From: Geothermovivens sp964644845
Lineage (GTDB): Bacteria; Zhuqueibacterota; Zhuqueibacteria; Oleimicrobiales; Geothermoviventaceae
Reading direction: 5' to 3'
DNA: 64,000 nt
Assembly (NCBI GenBank): GCA_964644845.1
Contig: CAZXXS010000122.1
Coordinates: 32,969 to 96,968, forward strand
The position numbers and the translations under genes were made by a program. Below, piece by piece: positions 34,220-43,304 of this stretch; within the stretch, counting starts at the first letter, position 1; every line of letters starts with the position of its first letter. The notes under the pieces were generated by a model, which had not been told where the DNA came from, ran no database searches, and worked only from the letters and a program-made list of their open reading frames with translations.

Positions 34220-34580
34220 TCCGACGCTCCTTACCCTTCGTGTTTCCGTTCCAGTGTTCGCCGATTCCAAAAACTCGGGGGTCAGTCCGCACCTGCGGGA
34301 TCCGCGCAAAACCCTCCCCGAGTTGAAATTCTACCCAAGCCGTTTCTTTTTCTCCCCGAACGGTCTCACCCCCCATCACCGAGGGCCTTCCAGGCCATTC
34401 CCAAGAAGTCCCGTTCCTGCTTACCCTCGTGCAGGAGGAAGAAGTACCTTTCCCGGAATTGCGGCTCTGCCGTTTCAGCTCCCTCCCAAAGCGACGGAGC
34501 TGCTCCGGCCCCAGCGCACCGCGACAGTCTTCCTCCACCGTTTTTTGCACTTGCCGGATGAGGAAAGCTCTGCGAGTTTA
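34220..34580. other. intergenic region upstream of thiD
   Basis: 361 bp. I looked for a TPP riboswitch and did not find its conserved elements. A small palindrome CGGAG-CAG-CTCCG and a TAGAAT box without a matching -35 are present. Nothing is firm. Confidence 0.35.
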
Positions 34581-35501
34581 CTACCTCCCGGCCGAAAAGT
34601 AAAGTCGCACGGCCGGGTGCATCACGTAAAGCCGGAGCTGTCCTTTGTAAGAGATCAGGATGGCACTGTCGCGGTGGTCGAAAATGATTGGGTTGCCGGG
34701 GTACTTCTTCCAATGCACCAGATCGCTCGACACAGCGAGACACGTGCCCCAGTTGTCCCAGGGCTTCTCGCCGTAGCCGTGGTAAAAGGCGTAGTAGCGG
34801 CCTTTGTAGCGCACAATCTGGTCCAGAGCAATTTGCTTGACGTCGCAGAGCTGGGGCCCGAGGGGTAGCACGGGGTCGTCCTGAAGATTAACCCAGGTTT
34901 GCAAATCGCTGGACGTAGCTAACCACACGCCCAGATCCTGACGCTCGTAGAACAGGTACCAGGTACTTCCCTCAACCCAAACAGTCGGCGTCCCGTACGG
35001 GCCCGGCGAAATCGGTTCGCCGCTGGTCAGTCGGATATCCAGGTTCCCTCGCTCGATCCAGTGGATCCCGTCTGTGGAGGTCAGCATGTGCGCGGTGTCG
35101 CCTACCCCCTCTGCGAACATGTAGTAGAGACTGTCCCGTTTCACGACGCAGACATCCTCGACCCAGCCCCTGTCGTAGATCGGGTTCCCCTCGTACCGCC
35201 TCCAGTGGATCCCGTCCCTGGAAGTTGCAAGGCCAAGGTACTTGGTCCGCGAGAGACTGTCGTTGTAACCAGTGTACCAAAGCCGCCAGATCCCGTTTTC
35301 GATCAAGATCCAGCCCCGCTCGCGGATCTGGCGGTCCCACGTGTTCTCTCCGGTACCGGCGAAAATCGGATTCCCCTCGTACTCCACCCACTTCAACAGC
35401 TCGGGCGGAAACTCGCCGTCTTTTTCCCCTTGCGCCCGACCAGACGCAGCCACCAGTCCGACCCACCCGAGCACAGCGAAAAGCCACAACAGGCGGTTCA
35501 T
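34581..35501 (-). CDS. exported five-bladed propeller glycosidase-like protein (GH43/GH130-like)
   Basis: 306 residues from the ATG at 35501, with AAGGAGG upstream and a signal peptide MNRLLWLFAVLGWVGLVAAS. The blades show the GH43/62/32/68/130 pattern: YEGNPIFAGTGENTWDRQI, IWRLWYTGYN, LGLATSRDGIHWRRYEGNP, TWYLFYERQD, YYAFYHGYGEKPWDNWGTC, and WKKYPGNPIIFDHRD. Repeated blade motifs are clear, but I cannot fix the catalytic acids, so it may be a GH43- or GH130-like enzyme or an inactive binder. It probably acts on plant- or algal-type glycans outside the cytoplasm. It follows the SDR gene after 51 bp. Confidence 0.65.
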   Translation of the reverse strand: MNRLLWLFAVLGWVGLVAASGRAQGEKDGEFPPELLKWVEYEGNPIFAGTGENTWDRQIRERGWILIENGIWRLWYTGYNDSLSRTKYLGLATSRDGIHWRRYEGNPIYDRGWVEDVCVVKRDSLYYMFAEGVGDTAHMLTSTDGIHWIERGNLDIRLTSGEPISPGPYGTPTVWVEGSTWYLFYERQDLGVWLATSSDLQTWVNLQDDPVLPLGPQLCDVKQIALDQIVRYKGRYYAFYHGYGEKPWDNWGTCLAVSSDLVHWKKYPGNPIIFDHRDSAILISYKGQLRLYVMHPAVRLYFSAGR

Positions 35502-35552
35502 TGTTGGCCTCCTTCCCAGCAAGCGCCGCTTCTTCCGGGCGGTCACCACCGC

Positions 35553-36323
35553 TTAAGGCATGGTCAAGCCGCCATCCACGGTGATGTACTGTCCGGTGAC
35601 GAAGTTCGACCAGTCGCACGCGAACATCAGTACAGCGTTGCCCACGTCCTCTGGCGTGCCAATCCGGCGAAGTGGGGTCATGCCAGCCACCAGGTCTTTG
35701 ACTTCCTGCGTGGTGGCCGCGCTGGCGTCGGTGGGAACGATCAGGCCCGGTGCGATCATGTTCACCGTAATTCCGTGTGGACCCAGTTCCGCCGCCAGGT
35801 TGCGACTGAATCCGACCATGGCCGCCTTGGCTGTCGTGTAATCGTGGTAGGCAACAACGGGGTTGTTGATGAGATTTGTGAGGATGTTGATGATCTTGCC
35901 TGACTTCTTGGCCATCATGTGCGGCAAAACCGCTTTGCAGCAGTTGAAAGCCCCTTTCAAAGTGCCATCGATCTGGTCCTGGTAGTCCTGCCAGTCGATG
36001 TTTGAAAAATCCTTGCGTCTCACAGGGTCAAAAGAGTAGTTGTAGAGCGCGCTGTTCACCAGGACGTCAACACTCCCGAAAGCGTCGACGGTCGCCTGGA
36101 CCATTTGCTCTACTTCCTCACGAGAGCGAACGTCAGCTCGAACAGCGAGGGCCCGGCCACCGAGCTTCTCAACTTCGTCTGCTACTGCTTTGGCTTTCTC
36201 CTCGCTCCGAAAGTAGTTCACTGTGACCGAAGCGCCCTCCGATCCAAGCGCTTTGGCAATTGCGGCTCCGATTCCGCGACTTGCACCGGTCACAATTGCC
36301 ACCTTTCCGTCCAGTTTTCCCAT
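35553..36323 (-). CDS. short-chain dehydrogenase/reductase (FabG-like)
   Basis: 256 residues, cytoplasmic. VAIVTGASRGIGAAIAKAL is the NAD(P)-binding motif, VLVNSALYNYS holds the N-x-x-G-like region, and YHDYTTAKAAMVGFSRNLA is the Y-xxx-K active site. The residue at the usual serine position, 13 before the tyrosine, appears to be threonine (NILTN). The end GQYITVDGGLTMP is typical of FabG-like enzymes. It could reduce a sugar acid or a 3-oxoacyl substrate. Neighbouring glycan genes favour sugar metabolism. The ATG has GGAGGGAATC in front. Confidence 0.85.
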   Translation of the reverse strand: MGKLDGKVAIVTGASRGIGAAIAKALGSEGASVTVNYFRSEEKAKAVADEVEKLGGRALAVRADVRSREEVEQMVQATVDAFGSVDVLVNSALYNYSFDPVRRKDFSNIDWQDYQDQIDGTLKGAFNCCKAVLPHMMAKKSGKIINILTNLINNPVVAYHDYTTAKAAMVGFSRNLAAELGPHGITVNMIAPGLIVPTDASAATTQEVKDLVAGMTPLRRIGTPEDVGNAVLMFACDWSNFVTGQYITVDGGLTMP

Positions 36324-36713
36324 GATTCCCTCCGTTTGCTGATCTACTTATCCCGGTATCGAAAAAACACCTTCACGTGTTTGCCACACAAATCTGAACC
36401 TGACCGTCCGGCCGGGCCTGCTTCTGCGACCCGCGAACCCCCACCCTTTTGCCGGAGATCACCAGCAGTGCTGGTAGGTCATGCCCCCCACTACACGTGA
36501 CCCAGGGCCACCCGCGCATCAACGCCGTGCGGGCGTGGGTACGGTTTCGCTCGGCACCTCTGGCCGTCCCGCAGGCCCAACCCGGATTCCACCGACAAGG
36601 CGTCCGCAGCGTGCGGGATCAACGCTTCGCAAAGCCGACTGCCACAAGGGACCAGGCCTTCTAAACGGGATGGCGCCAGGGGCAAGCCGCGGGAAACACA
36701 GCCTCCCGCAACG
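36324..36713. other. intergenic region between mrfB-like gene and SDR gene
   Basis: 390 bp. A 6-6-6 hairpin, on the minus strand AAACAC-GTGAAG-GTGTTT followed by TTT (36362-36382), lies about 40 nt upstream of the SDR start and could be a weak terminator or leader hairpin. No promoter or gene is clear. Confidence 0.35.
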
Positions 36714-37967
36714 TCAGCTGCCGGAAACAGGATCCCTTCCGGTCGGTTTGCTCAGTTTCCTGCGCAGGCGGTCAAGTCGGTGTGTGAGGTCCTGTTCTTC
36801 GCGCCGCAAGTGCTTCAATCCGAGTAGCTGCTGCACTGTGCGGAGGTTCTCCAGCCCCCGCAGTGTCCACTCGTGTGCACGTTCAACCTCGCGAGCGTGA
36901 TGTTCGTAGTACTTCGCCAGTTCCACGTAGGGCTCCACCGAAAATCCGGGGAGTTCTACGGCTTCTTCCCACAACGGCAACGCGCGGTGTCGCTCCCCAA
37001 GCGTCTTGTAAAGTCGACCGAGCTGGAGCAGTACCCGTTTCCGCATCCTCGGGTCTGTGGTCTTTTCCAGAACGCGGTGCAAAACGTGAGCAGCTTCGCG
37101 ACGGCGTCCGCTGTCGGCCAGGAGCCCCCCGGCACGCCACACGTCCGAGCGGTCCACGAAGGCCTCCGGCTGTTCCAGGAGCTTGGCAGCGACGTTCAAC
37201 AGGCCGATGAGGCTCAGGATGTCCTGAACGTTGTGGGCGAAAACGGGTTTGAGGGGCCAGGGATCTCGCTCGCGCAAGTAGCGGAAGTAGAGGCCTGGCA
37301 CCATCCAACCGGGGACGTCGTTTTCCCTGCGGACACCCAGCAGCTTTTCTTCTGCGTGGCTCAGACTACAGTCGCCCAACCAGTTTTTCCAGAACCGCCG
37401 GACGTGGTACAGCAAATCGATGTGTTCTCGTGGATTCAGCTCACGATCCAGTCGGTGGAACACGAAGCGCTGGTTTAGCAAAGGGACGTCGAACGTCTTC
37501 CCGTTGTAACTGACCCACACCGGGTAGTCGCGCAAACGCTCTCGGGCGAGGTAGAGCAACCCCGGCTCCTCGTCGAAGTCGCGCGCGAAGAACTGCTCCA
37601 CGTGCAACGCACCACCCACAAAGTGGGCCAATCCGACCAAAAAGGCCACCGTACCAGATCCACCAGCGAGCCCTGTTGTCTCGGTGTCCAGGAAAAGACA
37701 TTCGTCGGGAAAAAGCGCACCGCTCTCGCCAGCACGCAAGAAGCCACCAAGTGCACGGGGCTGACGCTCGAAGATCTCGCGCAGCGCCACCTGACCGTGA
37801 AAATGCTCAAGTGGAAATTCCTCCACGACCCGCACACACGTTCCGAACGGCGTTTGCACAACTTCTCCCCACGGGATGTCGCCGTGTGCAGTCGATCGTT
37901 CGGCAGATTTTGGTTCGGGGCCCTTTGAAACCCCGAGCGCCCAATCGAGCCGATCCCGAAGATTCAT
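36714..37967 (-). CDS. mrfB: MrfB-like DEDD exonuclease with TPR-like tail
   Basis: 417 residues from the ATG at 37967; a longer frame overlaps the helicase gene and is not needed. CLFLDTETTGLAGGSGTVAF holds exo motif I (D94, E96), SYNGKTFDVPLLNQRF motif II, and HNVQDILSLIGLL motif III, the RNase-H-like fold of the YprB family. The last 150 residues (RREAAHVLHRVLEK ... LYKTLGERHRALPLWEEAVE) form TPR-like helical repeats. In Bacillus subtilis YprB (MrfB) works with helicase YprA (MrfA) to repair mitomycin-C lesions. The partner gene is 43 bp upstream on the same strand. Confidence 0.85.
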   Translation of the reverse strand: MNLRDRLDWALGVSKGPEPKSAERSTAHGDIPWGEVVQTPFGTCVRVVEEFPLEHFHGQVALREIFERQPRALGGFLRAGESGALFPDECLFLDTETTGLAGGSGTVAFLVGLAHFVGGALHVEQFFARDFDEEPGLLYLARERLRDYPVWVSYNGKTFDVPLLNQRFVFHRLDRELNPREHIDLLYHVRRFWKNWLGDCSLSHAEEKLLGVRRENDVPGWMVPGLYFRYLRERDPWPLKPVFAHNVQDILSLIGLLNVAAKLLEQPEAFVDRSDVWRAGGLLADSGRRREAAHVLHRVLEKTTDPRMRKRVLLQLGRLYKTLGERHRALPLWEEAVELPGFSVEPYVELAKYYEHHAREVERAHEWTLRGLENLRTVQQLLGLKHLRREEQDLTHRLDRLRRKLSKPTGRDPVSGS

Positions 37968-38010
37968 CCCGACACTTTCGCCGTTTTTGGAACCAGGACC
38001 ATCCGTCGCG

Positions 38011-40338
38011 TTATTCCGGAATCGGAGATCTGCCCCGTTCCTGCTCAAGTGCAAAGTCGAGAACTCGCAGCGCCGTTTTCTTCGCACCCGTCCCGGATTC
38101 GATTGGCGGTCCGACGCAAGAGGGACAGCCGTCCTCACACGCACAGCCGGCGACTTGTGCACGCGCGGCGTTCAAGATTTCAGCGAAACGCTGGAAAAGT
38201 TTCTCGCTAAGCCCAACGCCACCTGGGTAGTTGTCGTAGACGTAGATTGTGGGTTTCTGGGTACCCGGAGCTCGAAGCACCGGCACGGCCCGGATGTCGT
38301 GTAAATCGCACATTACGAACAGGGGAGCAAGGTTGTTCAACACGTACGCAAGACCTTTCAGCCCCTCGCCGAAATTCAAACCCTCTTCGCGGAGTGCGGC
38401 TTCCCACTCCGTTGGAAGCTCCCACCACACAGCCGTCGTGTGCATTTCGAGTTCCGGCAGATGAATGCGCCCCCAGCCGACATTCTCGTGCGTGTGGAAG
38501 CGGATCTTCTTGTACATGGTTGGCAGCGTCGTGACACGTACTTCACCCAACGCCAGGAGCGCCCGACCACCGGGTTGTTCGCGGAACTTCTCGAGCACTG
38601 TGACGTCCGTTTTCAGCTGGGCATCGGTGTAGTAATCGACCTCCACCTCGTGCACGTACGCCTTTCGCCGCTCCCAGTCCAACTTGTCCACGTGGTACTG
38701 CTTACTTCCGTGCAGGTAGATGGCCTCGTCGTGCACAAGCATGGGGGCACTGAACAAGTCTACTTCACCGATGACCCGTGTCTCATCTGTCGTGTCCAGA
38801 ATCACCACGTTGTCCGGGGATGCACTGCGGAGGCTCACTTCCTCCGCCGGGTACACATCACTGGTCCAGTACCACTTACCGTCACGGTGGTGAAGCACAC
38901 CGTGCTCTTCCAGGTAGTGCAGCACCTCTTCGGTGCTGTCCAGTCCGAATTTCTCTCCGTCTTCGAAGGGCAGTTCAAATGCCGCACACTTCAGGTGACT
39001 GAGGAGCACAACCAGGTTGTTCGGATCCAGCGTTCCAGCTTCCGGGGAACGTCCGAAGAAGTAGTCCGGGTGGGTCACGACGTACTGATCGATCGGTGCG
39101 CTGGAGCTCACGAGTACAGCCACCGACACTCCTTGCCGTCGCCCTGCGCGTCCGGCCTGTTGCCACGTACTGGCCACAGATCCTGGGTAGCCGGTCATGA
39201 CGCAGGCTTCCAGCTGCCCGATGTCGATGCCAAGCTCCAGTGCGTTTGTACTGACCACGCCAAGAATGTCGCCCTCTCGCAGGCCCCGTTCGATTTTGCG
39301 ACGTTCCAAAGGCAGGTAGCCACCCCGGTAGCCCTGAATCTTCTGCGGCGAGAGGTGAAACCGCCTGGCCCGCTCGCGGAGGTACGTCAGCAAGATCTCG
39401 ACACGAAGACGGCTGCGTGCGAAAACGATGGTTTGAACGCCAGCTTTCAGAAATCGTTCAGCAATGTGCGCGGCTTCGTTGACGACTGAGCGCCGAATGC
39501 CGAGTTGACGGTTCACCACAGGAGGGTTGTACAGGATGAAGTGTTTTTCGCCCCGTGGCGCACCGTTCCGATCCACGAGCTCAACCGGGGCCTCGAGGAG
39601 TTTTTCGGCCAATTCCTTCGGGTTCGCAATGGTTGCCGAAGAACAAATAAATTGAGGGTCCGAACCGTAGAACCGGCAAATGCGGCGCAGGCGACGGAGA
39701 ACATTGGCCAAATGACTACCAAACACCCCGCGGTACTGGTGTAACTCGTCGATGACCACGTAGCGCAAGTTCTCGAAAAGCTTGATCCAACGTGTGTGGT
39801 GCGGCAGGATACCCTGGTGGAGCATGTCGGGATTGGTTACCACAATGTGTCCCGAGGCCCGGATGGTTCGCCGCGCCGTGGCAGGGGTGTCGCCGTCAAA
39901 GGTGTACGTCTTGATGTCTGCCTCAAGCGCGTCGACCAGTGCCTGAAGTTCTGCCACCTGATCTTGGGAAAGAGCTTTGGTCGGAAAAAGGTACAAAGCA
40001 CGCGCGTCGGGGTCCTCGAGCACAGTTTGCAGGACGGGCAGGTTGTAGCAGAGGGTCTTTCCAGAAGCCGTCGGCGTCACCACAACAATGTTCTTCCCGA
40101 GACGCGCGTGCTCCAGACTTTCAGCCTGATGGCTGTAAAGCTGCTCGATGCCACGCTGACGGAGGACCTGAACGAGGCGGGAATCCAGCCAGTCCGGGAA
40201 AGGGGCGGTCACGGCGTCCTTTGCTGGCAGCACCTTCCACGCTGTCACATTTTCACGAAAACGCGGGTCCTGACGCAGGTGCTCCAGCACAACCTGCAAA
40301 CCACGTGGTTTCGAAAAGGGTTCAGCGATTTCGCTCAC
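38011..40338 (-). CDS. mrfA: MrfA/YprA-type DEAH helicase with C-terminal cysteine cluster
   Basis: 775 residues from a GTG at 40338 (AGGA upstream); a TTG at 40353 would add five residues. Motif I is VTPTASGKTL (about 88-96), motif II VIDELHQYRG, a DEAH-box variant, and the second RecA domain carries STNALELGIDIGQ and QQAGRAGRRQG. The C-terminus has the DUF1998-type cluster VAGCACEDGCPSCVG. These are features of superfamily 2 helicases of the YprA/Hrq1 kind, which unwind DNA 3' to 5' at lesions or crosslinks. It follows the DUF4276-like gene by 3-18 bp and precedes the exonuclease, so it belongs to the same transcript. Confidence 0.9.
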   Translation of the reverse strand: MSEIAEPFSKPRGLQVVLEHLRQDPRFRENVTAWKVLPAKDAVTAPFPDWLDSRLVQVLRQRGIEQLYSHQAESLEHARLGKNIVVVTPTASGKTLCYNLPVLQTVLEDPDARALYLFPTKALSQDQVAELQALVDALEADIKTYTFDGDTPATARRTIRASGHIVVTNPDMLHQGILPHHTRWIKLFENLRYVVIDELHQYRGVFGSHLANVLRRLRRICRFYGSDPQFICSSATIANPKELAEKLLEAPVELVDRNGAPRGEKHFILYNPPVVNRQLGIRRSVVNEAAHIAERFLKAGVQTIVFARSRLRVEILLTYLRERARRFHLSPQKIQGYRGGYLPLERRKIERGLREGDILGVVSTNALELGIDIGQLEACVMTGYPGSVASTWQQAGRAGRRQGVSVAVLVSSSAPIDQYVVTHPDYFFGRSPEAGTLDPNNLVVLLSHLKCAAFELPFEDGEKFGLDSTEEVLHYLEEHGVLHHRDGKWYWTSDVYPAEEVSLRSASPDNVVILDTTDETRVIGEVDLFSAPMLVHDEAIYLHGSKQYHVDKLDWERRKAYVHEVEVDYYTDAQLKTDVTVLEKFREQPGGRALLALGEVRVTTLPTMYKKIRFHTHENVGWGRIHLPELEMHTTAVWWELPTEWEAALREEGLNFGEGLKGLAYVLNNLAPLFVMCDLHDIRAVPVLRAPGTQKPTIYVYDNYPGGVGLSEKLFQRFAEILNAARAQVAGCACEDGCPSCVGPPIESGTGAKKTALRVLDFALEQERGRSPIPE

Positions 40339-40356
40339 AACGTTTCCTGACAACGC

Positions 40357-40941
40357 TCAAACACCCACCAAGGGGAACCAGGTTTGGAGAGTACGGAGGA
40401 ACTTGTTGAACGCGCGGTCTTTGCAGTTCCCAAAATCGGCACTCTCCGCGAGCTTCTGGTAGAAAGCCGCTGAACGGGCAATGCCCTTCGATCTCAAAGC
40501 AGCTTCTAATGTTTCTTTGGGACGACGGGGCTTACCGGTCTTGCCGAGTAGAGAACGCAGTACCGAACGGGACAATCTCAACCGACGAGCTACAATTTCC
40601 GAATCCTGCCAAACCCAGGCCTCCAGCTCCGGATCGATCACAATCGCGGCACAGCGGCTGTGCCAGCCATTCCTGGCCAGTCTGTTTTCCACCTCGCGCT
40701 CCAAAAGCTCAGCAGCCTTCCGTTCTGCACCGCAGCCTTCACGGTCAAACACTACCAGAGCAAAACCGTAGTTTCTGTTCACCGGCCGCAGGAACTCTTG
40801 GCATGTCCTGTAGACTCCAGGATCGCGACCTTTGTGAGCGAAGATCTCAAACGAGAAACGTCGAACCTGTAGCTGGTCATGCCTCTCCAGAAGCTTTTCA
40901 AAAGCACGCTTCATTGTGTTGTCCGGCACCAGGACGATCAA
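40357..40941 (-). CDS. DUF4276-like protein of a candidate defence pair
   Basis: 194 residues. The start is a TTG that overlaps the ATPase stop (TTGA, 40938-40941). VLVPDNTMKRAFEKLL opens a TOPRIM-like or related Rossmann fold; HKGRDPG (36-42), FDREGCG (65-71) and DPELEAWVW (103-111) are conserved-looking acidic motifs. Proteins of this type (DUF4276, RloB-like, and the MAD4-like component of methylation-associated defence) are found beside AAA ATPases in phage-defence loci. It is probably the nuclease or effector of the pair. Identity to a named family is inferred from memory of motifs only. Confidence 0.6.
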   Translation of the reverse strand: MIVLVPDNTMKRAFEKLLERHDQLQVRRFSFEIFAHKGRDPGVYRTCQEFLRPVNRNYGFALVVFDREGCGAERKAAELLEREVENRLARNGWHSRCAAIVIDPELEAWVWQDSEIVARRLRLSRSVLRSLLGKTGKPRRPKETLEAALRSKGIARSAAFYQKLAESADFGNCKDRAFNKFLRTLQTWFPLVGV

Positions 40942-42197
40942 ATCACAATCGCCTTAGAATCCAGAACCGCGGACGCGTACAAAGTCTCCAAATCAACCTC
41001 ACCCTTCCCTTTACTCAGACGGGGATGGGAAGAACCCCGTACTACGTCAATGGCCCCTTCTTCCGTTTTTCCAAAGCAAAGGAGCTGGTCCGGCTTTGTC
41101 AATCCAACGAAAAGCGCGCTGTGTGTGGCCACCACGATTTGTTTTCCGTAAGTCGAGCTCAAGGACTGGTGAACCACATCAATCGCGCTGGGGTGGATGC
41201 CATTCTCGGGCTCCTCAATCAGGTAGATCTGGTTCTCTCCTGGAAGGTATGCAAGAAGTGTTAGGGCGAGGAGTCGAAGCGTTCCGTCAGAAAGCAGCCA
41301 TGTAGGAATGGCAACATCGTTTGACTTCACAAGCTCAAGAACGAGATGAGCATCTTCCTCTCTCTCCCGCACTCTAACGGAAGAAAATTCGGGCAAAACA
41401 AGCAGCACGTGCTCGGACCAGGCCTCGAAACCCTCGGGATCCGACCTCTGAAGATTGAGCACGGCAGCCGCAAGGTTCGATCCATCAGGCACCAGATGCA
41501 CATCCACATCCGGGGGGCAAGGTGGCCGCATTCGATCTACTTCGAGGTGCAAAAACTGGATCCCTCGCAACAAAAGGTCTCGTAGAAACATGCCCCCGTA
41601 AAACCGCTCGCGATTTGCGGGCACAAATTGAAGACCAGTGGCATCCCCGAGAATGTCAAAAGGGAAATTCCACCGCGTTGTTTCTGCATGATACGTGTAC
41701 CTCGAAGCGGCCGACTTCTTGAAGACCGTTTTCCAACCTCTCAGTGACCGGTCATGAATAATCGCCTGCTTGGGGTACCAGTCCGCTGGGAAAAGCGGGA
41801 GCTGACGTACCAGTGGCTTGCTCGGCTGGTTTTTTAAGTAGAGATTCTCCGCAACAACTTCAAGACCGTTTGCAGCCGCAGAGGAGTCAACCGCGATTTC
41901 ATACCTGCAGACCGTGTAGGAATTTTCTTTGTACTGGACCGCCTTGGGCAGTTTGACTTCGAGTGCAAACTGGATGGGTCCGCCCCTCATGTTCCATGTG
42001 AGCTCGCGGAGCGTCCGTGCCCTCTTCCGCACGGTTTTCTGCACCCCCAAGCGCAGGAGATCGGCCAGAAAAACCAAAGCGTCGATGACCGTGGACTTCC
42101 CCGAGCCATTTGGCCCCACGAGCACCTGAAATTCCTCAAGATCCAAGGTGAGGCGGCGAGCCAACTTGTAGTTTCCGATTTCCAGTCTGAGAATCAT
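40938..42197 (-). CDS. OLD/RecF-like AAA ATPase of a candidate defence pair
   Basis: 419 residues. VGPNGSGKST (28-36) is Walker A, LSDG (302-305) an ABC/SMC-type signature, IYLIEEPENGIHP (from 324) Walker B and ATHSAL (about 357-362) the H-loop. This is the AAA_15/AAA_21 (OLD-like) ATPase group, whose members sense phage or DNA damage and drive a coupled nuclease (as in OLD, PARIS, Gabija, AbiL/Rlo systems). Its stop overlaps the start of the DUF4276-like gene. The ATG has AAGGGA in front. The gene follows amrS after 87 bp. Confidence 0.8.
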   Translation of the reverse strand: MILRLEIGNYKLARRLTLDLEEFQVLVGPNGSGKSTVIDALVFLADLLRLGVQKTVRKRARTLRELTWNMRGGPIQFALEVKLPKAVQYKENSYTVCRYEIAVDSSAAANGLEVVAENLYLKNQPSKPLVRQLPLFPADWYPKQAIIHDRSLRGWKTVFKKSAASRYTYHAETTRWNFPFDILGDATGLQFVPANRERFYGGMFLRDLLLRGIQFLHLEVDRMRPPCPPDVDVHLVPDGSNLAAAVLNLQRSDPEGFEAWSEHVLLVLPEFSSVRVREREEDAHLVLELVKSNDVAIPTWLLSDGTLRLLALTLLAYLPGENQIYLIEEPENGIHPSAIDVVHQSLSSTYGKQIVVATHSALFVGLTKPDQLLCFGKTEEGAIDVVRGSSHPRLSKGKGEVDLETLYASAVLDSKAIVI

Positions 42198-42284
42198 GCG
42201 TCCCTTCTCTCAAAAACCGGAGGGGCCAACATCCAGGAATCTAACCGACAGAGGGTAGACCAGACAACCGGACACGGGTAGTCT

Positions 42285-43304
42285 TCACATCCCCAACCCG
42301 TCGATCACGGCGCCGCATTTGGGACATTTCCCATCACGGATCTTGTACTCCAGGATCGTGAAACCCCAGCGGCGAATCAGGACCTGCCCGCACTGGTAGC
42401 AGTACGTGTGTTCCCCCTCGTCGCCCGGAACATTGCCGCTGTAGACGTAGCGCAATCCCTCTTCCAGCCCGATTTCCCGCGCCCGCCTGAGCACCGAAAC
42501 CGGCGTTGGCGGCACGTCCGTCATCCGGTAGTGCGGGTAGAAACGACTCACGTGCCAGGGTGTCTCCGGGCCGAGTTCGTCGCGAATGAAACGAGCGATG
42601 CTACGGAATTGGTCGTCCGTGTCCACGTACCCTGGGACACAGAGCGTCGTCACCTCAACCCAGATGCCGAGTTGTTTCATCAGCTTGAGGTTGTCCAGAA
42701 TGGGCTGGAGTCGCCCGCCCACGATCTTCCGGTAGTATTCCTCACTCCACCCCTTGAGATCGACGTTCACGGCGTGCAACACCGGTGCAATCTGCCGCAA
42801 AGCGTCCTGAGAAATGAAGCCATTCGTGACGAACACGTTCAGGATCTCGTGCTTCGCAGCCAGAACGGCCGTGTCGTACGCGTACTCGTAGAAAATCGTC
42901 GGCTCTGTGTACGTGTAAGCGATGGTTTTACAATCATATTGAACCGCCAGACGGACAACTCGTTCAGGCGGGAAGTCTTGCCCGGGAGCCTCCTCTCCGT
43001 GCCGGAGACGAACCATGGAAATGTCAGCGTTTTGACAAAACTTGCAGCGAAAATTACAACCAACCGTAGCCAGTGAGAACGACCGCGTGCCGGGGTAAAC
43101 GTGAAAAAGCGGCTTCTTCTCGATTGGATCTACGTGTACGGCGATTGCCCTGCCGTACACAAGGGTGTAAAGCGTACCACCCACGTTCTGCCGCACACCG
43201 CAAATGCCGACCTGACCGTCTTTCAGAACGCAGTCGTGGGGACAAAGACGACACTTTACTTTGCCCTCGTCGAGCCTGTCGTAAAACATCGCCTCTTTCT
43301 TCAT
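42285..43304 (-). CDS. amrS: AmmeMemoRadiSam-system radical SAM enzyme
   Basis: 339 residues. GCNFRCKFCQNADIS (Cys83, 87, 90) is the radical-SAM 4Fe-4S motif. The N-terminus carries a further cysteine cluster (CRLCPHDC, GICGVRQN) and the C-terminus two CxxC pairs (CYQCG, CPKCG). This layout is that of AmrS, a pyruvate-formate-lyase-activase-like enzyme usually found with AmrA and AmrB; neither is in this window. The reaction is not established in this branch. The ATG overlaps the queH stop by 4 nt (43301-43304). Confidence 0.8.
   Translation of the reverse strand: MKKEAMFYDRLDEGKVKCRLCPHDCVLKDGQVGICGVRQNVGGTLYTLVYGRAIAVHVDPIEKKPLFHVYPGTRSFSLATVGCNFRCKFCQNADISMVRLRHGEEAPGQDFPPERVVRLAVQYDCKTIAYTYTEPTIFYEYAYDTAVLAAKHEILNVFVTNGFISQDALRQIAPVLHAVNVDLKGWSEEYYRKIVGGRLQPILDNLKLMKQLGIWVEVTTLCVPGYVDTDDQFRSIARFIRDELGPETPWHVSRFYPHYRMTDVPPTPVSVLRRAREIGLEEGLRYVYSGNVPGDEGEHTYCYQCGQVLIRRWGFTILEYKIRDGKCPKCGAVIDGLGM

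Noticed and set aside
34220..34580. Possible TPP riboswitch upstream of thiD
   Set aside because: The conserved elements of the riboswitch could not be found.
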